Source: Flavobacteriaceae bacterium (lineage in GTDB: Bacteria; Bacteroidota; Bacteroidia; Flavobacteriales; Flavobacteriaceae). Taken from it: a DNA stretch of 12,447 nucleotides. Both the position numbers and the translations under genes were made by a program. Positions 1 through 6,469 of this stretch are shown here, one piece after another (the stretch's first letter is position 1; the number at the start of each line of letters is the position of its first letter). Location of the stretch: NCBI GenBank assembly GCA_023262245.1, contig JALRDC010000091.1, forward strand, positions 1 to 12,447, given 5' to 3'. The notes beneath the pieces are model-generated. The model saw only the letters and a program-made list of their open reading frames with translations, ran no database searches and was not told the DNA's origin.

Positions 1-33
1 TACGCTTTTCCAATAAACTTTTTTAGACGACAT
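1..33 (-). CDS. actB: ActB, alternative complex III iron-sulfur/molybdopterin-like subunit (5' end only)
   Basis: Reading the minus strand from the ATG at 33-31 gives MSSKKVYWKSV, running off the window with no stop. This resembles the N-terminal leader I recall for Bacteroidota ActB (the 'TAT-variant-translocated molybdopterin oxidoreductase' family), which opens with a short Lys-rich stretch and then YWKSVEEL, well ahead of a delayed twin-arginine signal. ActB is the large periplasmic iron-sulfur subunit of alternative complex III and passes electrons from quinol to the hemes. The start lies 20 bases after the actA stop, as expected for the next operon gene. Only 11 codons are visible, so the call rests on the leader motif and the position after actA. 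Confidence 0.75.
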   Translation of the reverse strand, partial: MSSKKVYWKSV

Positions 34-53
34 ATGTGTTTTATATACCTATA

Positions 54-1334
54 TTAATAATGACACTTTCCACATTCCAGTCCACCCATCTGGGCGACGG
101 TCAATTTTTCTACACCGTATTTTTTGGACAATTGCTCGTGAATTTTCGTGTAATACTCATTGTCTTCGACCTTAACGTTGGTTTCTCTGTGACAATTGAT
201 ACACCATCCCATAGTAAGAGGAGAGTATTGATACAAAACTTCCATTTCTTCTACTGGTCCGTGACATTTTTGACAGGCTATTTCTCCCACCTCAACATGT
301 TGTGCGTGGTTGAAATAAACAAAATCGGGGAGGTTGTGAATACGAACCCATTTAACGGGTTGGGTCTCGCCAGTGTATCGTTGGTTTTCCTCATCCCATC
401 CTACCGCTGCATAAAGTTTTTTAATTTCTTTGGTATAGAAGTCTTTTGTATATCCGTTTTCTAAATCTTCCTCACCGTTGTATTCAGCAATGTTTTGATG
501 ACAATTCATACATACGTTTAAAGAAGGTATTCCAGAATGTTTTGACACTCGAGCAGAAGAATGACAATACTTACACTCAATCTGATTTGCTCCTGCATGA
601 ATTTTATGAGAGTAATGAATTGGCTGAACGGGCATATAGCCTTGGTCTACGCCTACCTGCATAAAATACCCGTAAACAAAATAAGCACTACTCAACAACA
701 AAAGCACTACGGTTATCATGACAAGAAATTGGTTCTGTATAAATGCAATCCAAATAGGTGTTCTTTTTGGTTTGGCTTCTGGCTCTATATCTACTCCACT
801 TAGTTTGGCAATACGCATTAAGGTTCGCTGAACTAAGAAGAGCATGATTACTAAAATGCCAAATACCAATGATAGTGCGATGAGAATGAGGGTATTACTC
901 ACTCCGGCTCCCGACCCTTGCGATGCGGCCCCTGCTGGTTGTGCAGCGGCAACTGGTGCTGGGGGTGTATAATCTGTGTACGCTATAATATTGTCAATGT
1001 CCTCATTAGATAGTTGAGGAAATGAGGTCATCACAGAACCGTTGTATTCTTCATAAATAGCTACGGCTTGAGCATCGCCAGACTTTACCATGGCGGTACT
1101 GTTTTTAATCCAACTGTATAACCATTCTTTATCGTATTTAGCTGAAACTCCTTGGAGTGCTGGACCTACAGCGCGTTTGTTAAGTTTGTGACAAGCAGCA
1201 CAATTAGCATTAAAAAGCTTTTTTCCCGCCTGGATAGCTGCATCCTCTTGTGCTTTGGCTTGGTGCGTTGTTAATACGCTTAATAAGATAATAAATGGCA
1301 AAAAGAAGGATTTCAAGCATCTAGTGAATGTCAT
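54..1334 (-). CDS. actA: ActA, multiheme c-type cytochrome subunit of alternative complex III
   Basis: Membrane-bound, periplasm-facing cytochrome of alternative complex III, the quinol:cytochrome c/oxidase oxidoreductase that replaces complex bc1 in many Bacteroidota. With the ATG at 1334 (426 aa) there is a signal peptide (to about residue 29), then a monoheme cytochrome c domain with CAACH at 45-49 and a likely axial Met at 102. A Pro/Ala/Gly-rich linker and two membrane segments follow (about 146-168 and 202-222). The C-terminal part has five further heme motifs: CKYCH 254, CMNCH 275, CQKCH 354, CINCH 378 and CGKCH 421, the last one residue from the end. A TTG start at 1364 would add ten residues; the ATG is preferred because it gives a compact signal peptide. 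actB follows after 20 bases. From memory classical ActA has five hemes, so the N-terminal domain looks like an addition. Confidence 0.93.
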   Translation of the reverse strand: MTFTRCLKSFFLPFIILLSVLTTHQAKAQEDAAIQAGKKLFNANCAACHKLNKRAVGPALQGVSAKYDKEWLYSWIKNSTAMVKSGDAQAVAIYEEYNGSVMTSFPQLSNEDIDNIIAYTDYTPPAPVAAAQPAGAASQGSGAGVSNTLILIALSLVFGILVIMLFLVQRTLMRIAKLSGVDIEPEAKPKRTPIWIAFIQNQFLVMITVVLLLLSSAYFVYGYFMQVGVDQGYMPVQPIHYSHKIHAGANQIECKYCHSSARVSKHSGIPSLNVCMNCHQNIAEYNGEEDLENGYTKDFYTKEIKKLYAAVGWDEENQRYTGETQPVKWVRIHNLPDFVYFNHAQHVEVGEIACQKCHGPVEEMEVLYQYSPLTMGWCINCHRETNVKVEDNEYYTKIHEQLSKKYGVEKLTVAQMGGLECGKCHY

Positions 1335-1386
1335 CCTTTTTATTGAAAGTAGTGAGTTCTTCAAAATTTATTTCTAAAATCCGATA

Positions 1387-1394
1387 CAAAAATA
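1387..1394 (-). promoter_or_regulatory. Candidate -7 promoter element for the act operon
   Basis: On the minus strand this reads TATTTTTG, an exact match to the Bacteroidota -7 consensus TAnnTTTG. It lies about 50 bases upstream of the actA ATG at 1334 (about 22 upstream of the alternative TTG at 1364), a sensible distance for a short leader. I see no clear -33 TTG at the usual 17-23-base spacing, so the call rests on one element. If the transcript starts just downstream, either actA start codon is possible. Confidence 0.4.
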
Positions 1395-1518
1395 AGTCAT
1401 AGAACCCTTTTTATTAAGCTTAGAAATTAAGATTTTGCTAATTTATAATTATTCTAAATAAGTTAGGAGATTTGTTAAATTGAACGTGAATAAAAAGAAA
1501 ATTTTGTTTTTTTGCTTT

Positions 1519-1905
1519 ATGAAAAATTTCTGTTGGAATTACCTATTTTTACTACTCTTTTTATTTACAGCTGCACCTGTTTTTTCTCAAATAGAGAATC
1601 TAAACATTAAACAAGATTCAAAAGTTGATAGTCTTCTTAAAAAAAAGATTGAGCTAGATCGGGCGCGTTTTGACAACGCCTATTTTACACTTCAGTTGTA
1701 TTATGGTGATGTGGACACAGCAAAAGAAACTTTAGAACGATCCAGAGAGCTGTTTCCGCATATTCCTGTAGAGTTAAGTTTTGAAACTCCAAATTACAAA
1801 GTACAAGCAGGACGGTTTAAAGACAAGTTAGTCGGTTTAAAAACTCTTGACACATTAAAACAAAGTTTCCCTGCTGCTTTTTTGTTGGCAAGGAGGAGCG
1901 ATTAA
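1519..1905 (+). CDS. Exported small SPOR-domain protein
   Basis: Predicted periplasmic protein of 128 aa from the ATG at 1519. Residues 1-24 are a clear signal peptide (Lys-Asn start, Leu/Phe-rich core, ending in FSQ). A short charged helix follows (about 30-50), and most of the remainder (about 53-124) resembles a SPOR domain: a YFTLQLYYG strand, a helix, then YKVQAGRF and a helix ending FPAAFLL. SPOR domains bind denuded peptidoglycan glycan strands, often at division sites; whether this protein does so is inferred from the fold alone. A TTG at 1480 in the same frame would give an unusually long signal peptide, so the ATG is preferred. The gene is convergent with infB and their stop codons interlock. 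I recall such a gene beside infB in other flavobacteria. Confidence 0.85.
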   Translation: MKNFCWNYLFLLLFLFTAAPVFSQIENLNIKQDSKVDSLLKKKIELDRARFDNAYFTLQLYYGDVDTAKETLERSRELFPHIPVELSFETPNYKVQAGRFKDKLVGLKTLDTLKQSFPAAFLLARRSD

Positions 1906-4580
1906 AGGGATTTTTTTACTGCAATCTCTTGGAAACATTCTAATACATCTCCAATCTTAATGTCGTTGTAATTTTTGATTTGCAATCCGCAATCATATCC
2001 TTTGGCAACTTCTTTTACATCGTCTTTGAATCGTTTAAGAGAAATGAGTTCTCCCGAAAAAACGACTACTCCTTCACGTATAATTCGTATGCTGGAGTTT
2101 CTAAATATTTTTCCTGTAGTAACCATACACCCTGCTATCGTTCCTACTTTTGAAATTTTAAAGGTTTCGCGAATCTCAACAGTTCCTGTGACTTCCTCGC
2201 GCATTTCTGGAGAAAGCATCCCCTCCATTGCGTCTTTTACATCATTAATTGCATCGTAAATAATGGAATACGACCGGATGTCAATTTCTTCTTTCTCCGC
2301 AACGGCTCTAGCATTCCCCATAGGACGTACATTAAATCCTATTACAATAGCATCAGATGCTGAGGCCAATAAGACATCGGATTCTGTAATTGCTCCAACC
2401 CCTTTATGGATAATATTGACTTCAATTTCTCCAGTGGAAAGTTTTTGGAGAGAGTCTGTCAATGCTTCAACCGATCCATCTACGTCTCCTTTAAGGATGA
2501 TATTGAGTTCTTTAAAGTCTCCCAATGCGATTCTTCTTCCGATTTCATCTAAAGTAATATGTCGCTGAGTGCGCACACTTTGCTCACGGACCAACTGTGT
2601 TCTTTTGGCTGCAATTTGCTTGGCTTCTCGCTCATCTTCCAAGACCAGGAAGGTGTCTCCCGCCTGTGGAGCTCCATCTAAACCTAAAATAGAAACTGGT
2701 GTTGCCGGAGGCACCTCTTTTAAGTTAACTCCACGTTCATTGAAAATGGCTTTTACTTTTCCACTTTGCTTTCCTGCGAGCAAATAATCCCCCATTTTTA
2801 AAGTTCCATTTTGAACTAAAATTGTAGAAACATATCCTCTTCCTTTATCTAAAAAAGCTTCAACAACAGTTCCTTTTGCTTTTCTGTTGGGATTTGCTTT
2901 TAATTCTAATAATTCTGCTTCCAGAAGCACTTTTTCTAAAAGTTCATTAACTCCTGTACCATTTAAGGCAGAAATGTCTTGAGATTGTACTTTTCCTCCC
3001 CAATCTTCAACCATCAAATTCATTCCGGCTAAAGCTTCTTTAATCTTATCAGGATTGGCATCAGGTTTGTCAATTTTATTGATGGCAAAAACTATCGGTA
3101 CGCCCGCTGCTTGCGCATGACTGATGGCTTCCTTTGTTTGGGGCATGATATCATCATCTGCGGCTACTACGATAATCGCAATGTCTGTTACTTGAGCTCC
3201 GCGCGCTCTCATTGCAGTAAAAGCCTCGTGACCAGGAGTATCTAAGAATGTGATTTTTTGTCCATTTTCTAACGTAACTCCATAAGCACCAATATGTTGC
3301 GTAATGCCACCCGACTCCCCTGCAATTACATTTTCTTTTCGGATATAGTCTAGTAAGGAGGTTTTTCCATGGTCAACATGACCCATGACAGTAACAATAG
3401 GACCGCGAGGTTGAAGGTCTTCTTCTTTGTCCGCTACCTCTTCAATGTTTTCTTCAATATCTGCTGTTTCGAAACTAACTTCATATCCGAATTCGTCTGC
3501 AACGATACTCAATGTTTCTGCATCTAATCGCTGATTCATGGTAACCATGATGCCCAACGCCATACAGGTTGAGATAATTTCTGTTGATGAAATGTTCATC
3601 ATCGTGGCTATTTCTCCCACAGTGATGAATTCAGTAACCTTCAGAACTTTACTTTCTGCTTCAATTTGTGCCAGTTCCTCTTCCGATTTTTGTCGGTGTT
3701 GAGATCGTTTGTCACGTCGGTATTTTGCTCCTTTTGATTTGTTTGATTTCCCTTGAAGTTTTTCTAGGGTTTCTCGAATTTGCTTTTGCACTTCTTCATC
3801 AGAAGGCTCTTCTTTTTGAACTGGAGCGGGTCTACTTTTTCCTTTATTGTTATTGCGGTTTTGATTGGTAGGCGGAGAAGGTTTTACGTCCTTACTGATG
3901 CGTTTACGTTTTCTCTTTCGAGCATCTTCAACGGTTTTCTCTTTTTGATTAACCTCGTCAAGATTGATTGTTTGTCCTGTCTTTTTTGGTCCAGAAAGTT
4001 TTTTGTACTGGGTTTTGAGAGTTTCATTTTGCTCTGTATTTTCGGCTGTATCGCTCTCATTTTCTGGTTTTTCACTTGCTGCTGGGGGTGCTTGCTTTTC
4101 AGTTTTTTCAGTAGCAGCAGGGGCTGCTGTTGCTTCTAAGTCGGCTTCCTTTTTTTCTATTTTTGGAGCCGCTTCCTTTTTTTCTGGAGTAGCAGCTACT
4201 TCTTTTTTGGGAGTTTTCTTTAAAGCATCAAGATCAATCTTTCCTAAAGTTTTAGGTTTTTCAATTGCTACACGGTTGGTTTTTAATTCTTCTCGTTTAG
4301 CAATTTTTTCTAGACGCTCTTGCTCTTTTCTTTCTTGAATCATGCGAAGCGATTCTTTTTCTTTACGCTTCTCTTCTCCTACTTCATGGGAGGCAACCTT
4401 TTTAGATTTATCTGTTTCAAATCCGTCCAATAGTATATTGTATACTTCGGTTGTGATCTTGGTAGTTGGACGAGCATCAACTTCAATACCCTTTTGATTT
4501 AAAAATTCGACCGCTCGGTCCAAAGAGATATTGAGTTCTCTTAGAACTTTATTGAGTCGAATACTGGGTTGGTCAGCCAT
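1902..4580 (-). CDS. infB: Translation initiation factor IF-2
   Basis: GTPase that places initiator fMet-tRNA on the 30S subunit and promotes 50S joining. It has 892 aa from an ATG. Residues 1-55 form an IF2_N-type domain (SIRLNKVLRELNIS). A long Lys/Glu/Pro/Ala-rich, probably disordered linker runs to about 310 and contains the basic RKRKRIS patch. A second N-terminal helical domain spans about 315-370 (VTEFITVGEIATMM). The G domain shows all core motifs: GHVDHGKT 400-407, DTPGH 447-451 and NKID 501-504, with a SAL motif shortly after. Domains II, III and the tRNA-binding C-terminal beta barrel follow. It is the last gene of rimP-nusA-infB, 42 bases after nusA, with a possible extra promoter in that gap. 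The long charged linker is normal for Bacteroidota IF-2. Confidence 0.98.
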   Translation of the reverse strand: MADQPSIRLNKVLRELNISLDRAVEFLNQKGIEVDARPTTKITTEVYNILLDGFETDKSKKVASHEVGEEKRKEKESLRMIQERKEQERLEKIAKREELKTNRVAIEKPKTLGKIDLDALKKTPKKEVAATPEKKEAAPKIEKKEADLEATAAPAATEKTEKQAPPAASEKPENESDTAENTEQNETLKTQYKKLSGPKKTGQTINLDEVNQKEKTVEDARKRKRKRISKDVKPSPPTNQNRNNNKGKSRPAPVQKEEPSDEEVQKQIRETLEKLQGKSNKSKGAKYRRDKRSQHRQKSEEELAQIEAESKVLKVTEFITVGEIATMMNISSTEIISTCMALGIMVTMNQRLDAETLSIVADEFGYEVSFETADIEENIEEVADKEEDLQPRGPIVTVMGHVDHGKTSLLDYIRKENVIAGESGGITQHIGAYGVTLENGQKITFLDTPGHEAFTAMRARGAQVTDIAIIVVAADDDIMPQTKEAISHAQAAGVPIVFAINKIDKPDANPDKIKEALAGMNLMVEDWGGKVQSQDISALNGTGVNELLEKVLLEAELLELKANPNRKAKGTVVEAFLDKGRGYVSTILVQNGTLKMGDYLLAGKQSGKVKAIFNERGVNLKEVPPATPVSILGLDGAPQAGDTFLVLEDEREAKQIAAKRTQLVREQSVRTQRHITLDEIGRRIALGDFKELNIILKGDVDGSVEALTDSLQKLSTGEIEVNIIHKGVGAITESDVLLASASDAIVIGFNVRPMGNARAVAEKEEIDIRSYSIIYDAINDVKDAMEGMLSPEMREEVTGTVEIRETFKISKVGTIAGCMVTTGKIFRNSSIRIIREGVVVFSGELISLKRFKDDVKEVAKGYDCGLQIKNYNDIKIGDVLECFQEIAVKKSL

Positions 4581-4595
4581 ATATATATTTCTATG

Positions 4596-4620
4596 TGCAA
4601 AAATACTAATTATTTTTGCA
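4596..4620 (-). promoter_or_regulatory. Perfect 10-bp inverted repeat with embedded promoter-like element, nusA-infB gap
   Basis: Two perfect 10-base arms, TGCAAAAATA (4596-4605) and TATTTTTGCA (4611-4620), flank a five-base loop. They fill most of the 42-base space between the nusA stop and the infB start. On the minus strand the infB-proximal arm contains TATTTTTG (4605-4598), an exact TAnnTTTG match ending about 17 bases before the infB ATG. A TTG lies at 4633-4631, 25 bases further upstream, slightly longer than the usual spacing. Possible roles are an internal infB promoter, an operator, a processing hairpin or a weak attenuator. The stem is A/U-rich with only two G-C pairs per arm, so a strong terminator is unlikely. 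Confidence 0.5.
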
Positions 4621-4622
4621 GC

Positions 4623-5855
4623 CTATTCTTCAAATTCTTCTTTAAGGATACGCAATACATCATTTATTGTTACTTCCTCAAGGTCGGTTCGCTTGATTAA
4701 ATCGGATTTTTCGAGTTCTAAAATACTTTTTGCTGTGTCCAGTCCTACTTTTTTAAATTCTTCTATGACCCAGTCTTCTATTTCATCACTAAATTCCTTA
4801 AGTTCAATATCTTCCTCTACTCCTTCTCTAAATACATCGATTTCATATCCAGTTAATTTTCCAGCTAAACGGATGTTAGATCCTCCTTTACCAATAGCTT
4901 TTGAAACCTCTTCTGGATTTAAAAATACCTCAACACGTTTGGTCTCTTCATCGATTTTTAACGAATTTACTTTTGCAGGACTCAAGGCTCTAGAGATAAA
5001 GAGTTGTAAATTATTTGTGTAGTTAATTACATCAATATTCTCATTTCCTAGTTCTCTTACAATGCCGTGAATACGAGAACCTTTCATTCCCACACAAGCC
5101 CCTACGGGATCAATACGGTCGTCATAAGAATCTACCGCTACTTTGGCTTTTTCTCCCGGTATTCGCACTGCTTTTTTAATGGTAATTAAACCGTCAAAAA
5201 CTTCTGGGATTTCTTGTTCAAATAATTTTTCCAAAAAGATGGGGGAAGTTCTTGAGAGGATGATTCGTGGTTTGTTTCCTCGCAACTCAACACTTTCTAT
5301 TACCCCTCGTACATTGTCTCCTTTTCTAAAAAAGTCACTGGGGATTTGACGGTCTTTTGGTAAAATGATTTCATTTCCGTCATCGTCTAAAAGAATGATC
5401 TCTCTACTTCTTATGTGGTGTACCTCAGCGGTAAACAAATCGCCTTCACGGTCTTTAAATTGCTTGAAAATATTAGTGCTGTCGTGCTCGAATATTTTGG
5501 CTACTAGGTTTTGACGCAAATACTGAATGGATCTTCTTCCCAAATCAATGAGTTTCACCTCTTCAGAAACATCTTCTCCTACCTCAAAATCAGGCTCGAT
5601 TTTTCGAGCCTCTGTTAGTGTAATTTCTTGATTGGGATCTTCTACATTCCCATCCTCAACAACTACTCTATTTCTCCAAATTTCTAAATCTCCTTTATCT
5701 GGATTAATGATGATATCAAAGTTTTCATCTGATCCAAATTTGCGCTTTAAGGTGTTTTTAAACACGTCTTCGAGTATGACCATTAAAGTTACTCGGTCGA
5801 TAAGTTTGTCATCTTTAAATTCTGAAAAAGAATCAATTAAGGCGAAATTTTCCAT
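4623..5855 (-). CDS. nusA: Transcription termination/antitermination factor NusA
   Basis: RNA polymerase-associated elongation factor that affects pausing, termination and antitermination. It has 410 aa from the ATG at 5855 (MENFALIDSFSEFKDDK), which matches the N-terminus I recall for flavobacterial NusA; a TTG two codons earlier is rejected for that reason. Domain order: N-terminal polymerase-binding domain (about 1-125), S1 RNA-binding domain (about 135-202), KH1 with RIDPVGACVGMKGSRI (247-262), and KH2 with the GKGG loop (322-325). A short acidic helical tail (about 370-410) replaces the paired acidic repeats of the longer E. coli protein; this shorter C-terminus is usual outside the Proteobacteria. 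It lies 17 bases after rimP and 42 bases before infB, the conserved operon order. Confidence 0.97.
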   Translation of the reverse strand: MENFALIDSFSEFKDDKLIDRVTLMVILEDVFKNTLKRKFGSDENFDIIINPDKGDLEIWRNRVVVEDGNVEDPNQEITLTEARKIEPDFEVGEDVSEEVKLIDLGRRSIQYLRQNLVAKIFEHDSTNIFKQFKDREGDLFTAEVHHIRSREIILLDDDGNEIILPKDRQIPSDFFRKGDNVRGVIESVELRGNKPRIILSRTSPIFLEKLFEQEIPEVFDGLITIKKAVRIPGEKAKVAVDSYDDRIDPVGACVGMKGSRIHGIVRELGNENIDVINYTNNLQLFISRALSPAKVNSLKIDEETKRVEVFLNPEEVSKAIGKGGSNIRLAGKLTGYEIDVFREGVEEDIELKEFSDEIEDWVIEEFKKVGLDTAKSILELEKSDLIKRTDLEEVTINDVLRILKEEFEE

Positions 5856-5872
5856 GTTCAATTATGTTCTAT

Positions 5873-6334
5873 TTAAATTAAAACTTTCGCATTGAGGACA
5901 TTATCATACGAAAGAGTTTGTTGTTTCTCTACGGTTACTTTTCCTTTACCTACTGGCTTTTTTTCTCGTTGTTTCCATTTTAGAGTAAAGCCTTCGGTAT
6001 TGGCAGCTGTAAGAACCCCTTGAACTTCGGGTCCCGATGCTACTTCTACTTTTAATCTTCTCCCAATATTTTTGACATACTGTCTTTGACTTTGCAAAGG
6101 TGTTCCCACTCCTGCTGAAGCTACTTCAAGGGAAAAGTCTTCTTCTTCTCGATCCAACTGATGTTCGATCGCTCTGCTAATTGTCATACAATCTTTAAGA
6201 GTGACTCCTTCGTCTCCATCTAGGGTTACTCTAATACTATTGTCTGCTCCTATCTTTAATTCGATCAAAAATAAGGATGGATTCTCATCCAAGGCGGCAG
6301 CTAATAAGTTTTCAACTTTCGAACGTAAATTCAT
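5873..6334 (-). CDS. rimP: Ribosome maturation factor RimP
   Basis: Factor needed for late 30S subunit maturation in the cytoplasm; first gene of the rimP-nusA-infB operon. The 153-aa length is typical. The N-terminal alpha/beta domain contains IRVTLDGDEGVTLKDCMTIS and the conserved region LEVASAGVGTPL (about residues 82-93), the Bacteroidota form of the family's EVSSPGLDRPL motif. A small C-terminal Sm-like beta domain follows (about 97-150). The ATG at 6334 is the only good start. It is directly preceded by a nine-base T run and a hairpin (see the leader entry), which is unusual for a translation start. Confidence 0.95.
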   Translation of the reverse strand: MNLRSKVENLLAAALDENPSLFLIELKIGADNSIRVTLDGDEGVTLKDCMTISRAIEHQLDREEEDFSLEVASAGVGTPLQSQRQYVKNIGRRLKVEVASGPEVQGVLTAANTEGFTLKWKQREKKPVGKGKVTVEKQQTLSYDNVLNAKVLI

Positions 6335-6337
6335 ATC

Positions 6338-6365
6338 AAAAAAAAAGGGGACCTATTAGTCTCCT
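6338..6365 (-). promoter_or_regulatory. Hairpin plus U tract in the rimP leader: possible attenuator
   Basis: On the minus strand AGGAGAC (6365-6359) and GTCCCCT (6352-6346) form a 7-bp stem with one central A-C mismatch and a six-base loop. A run of T follows (6346-6338), then GAT and the rimP ATG. Stem plus U tract is the layout of an intrinsic terminator, placed inside the 5' leader of the rimP-nusA-infB operon. NusA is the second gene and itself affects pausing and termination, so leader attenuation is a plausible regulatory idea, but this is inference. The short mismatched stem may be too weak to terminate; it could instead be a pause site or a translational element. Confidence 0.45.
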
Positions 6366-6390
6366 TCTGTTGTTTATTTCAGAACGTTTG

Positions 6391-6398
6391 CAAATATA
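6391..6398 (-). promoter_or_regulatory. Candidate -7 promoter element for rimP-nusA-infB
   Basis: On the minus strand this reads TATATTTG, an exact TAnnTTTG match about 57 bases upstream of the rimP ATG. A TTG lies upstream but 29 bases away, beyond the usual 17-23 spacing, so the -33 part is not well supported. A start just downstream would give a leader of about 50 nt that includes the hairpin and U tract. Confidence 0.4.
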
Positions 6399-6405
6399 TA
6401 AGAAA

Positions 6406-6439
6406 TTGATTAATTATTTAGTGTGCTCAAGTAATTTTC
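6406..6439 (+). promoter_or_regulatory. Weak candidate promoter for the TonB receptor unit
   Basis: TTG at 6406-6408 and TAATTTTC at 6432-6439 are separated by 23 bases, one mismatch from the Bacteroidota pattern TTG-N17-23-TAnnTTTG. The ATG at 6470 follows 30 bases later. In such AT-rich DNA a one-mismatch hit can arise by chance. The location between divergent genes is the main support. Confidence 0.25.
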
Positions 6440-6469
6440 TTAAATTTATATAACTCAAATCTTTTACTC

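Noticed and set aside
36..803. Plus-strand open frames opposite actA
   Set aside because: They lie fully antisense to actA, which has six heme motifs and clear domain structure; no recognisable protein features.
1480..1518. TTG start extending the SPOR protein by 13 residues
   Set aside because: It gives an overlong signal peptide; the internal ATG gives a standard one and is the more likely start.
3668..4338. Several overlapping plus-strand hydrophobic open frames opposite infB
   Set aside because: They are antisense to the Lys/Glu-rich linker of IF-2, whose codons read as Phe/Ser/Leu-rich on the other strand; no start context or family resemblance.
5856..5861. TTG start two codons before the nusA ATG
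   Set aside because: The ATG gives the N-terminus I recall for flavobacterial NusA, and TTG starts are rarer.
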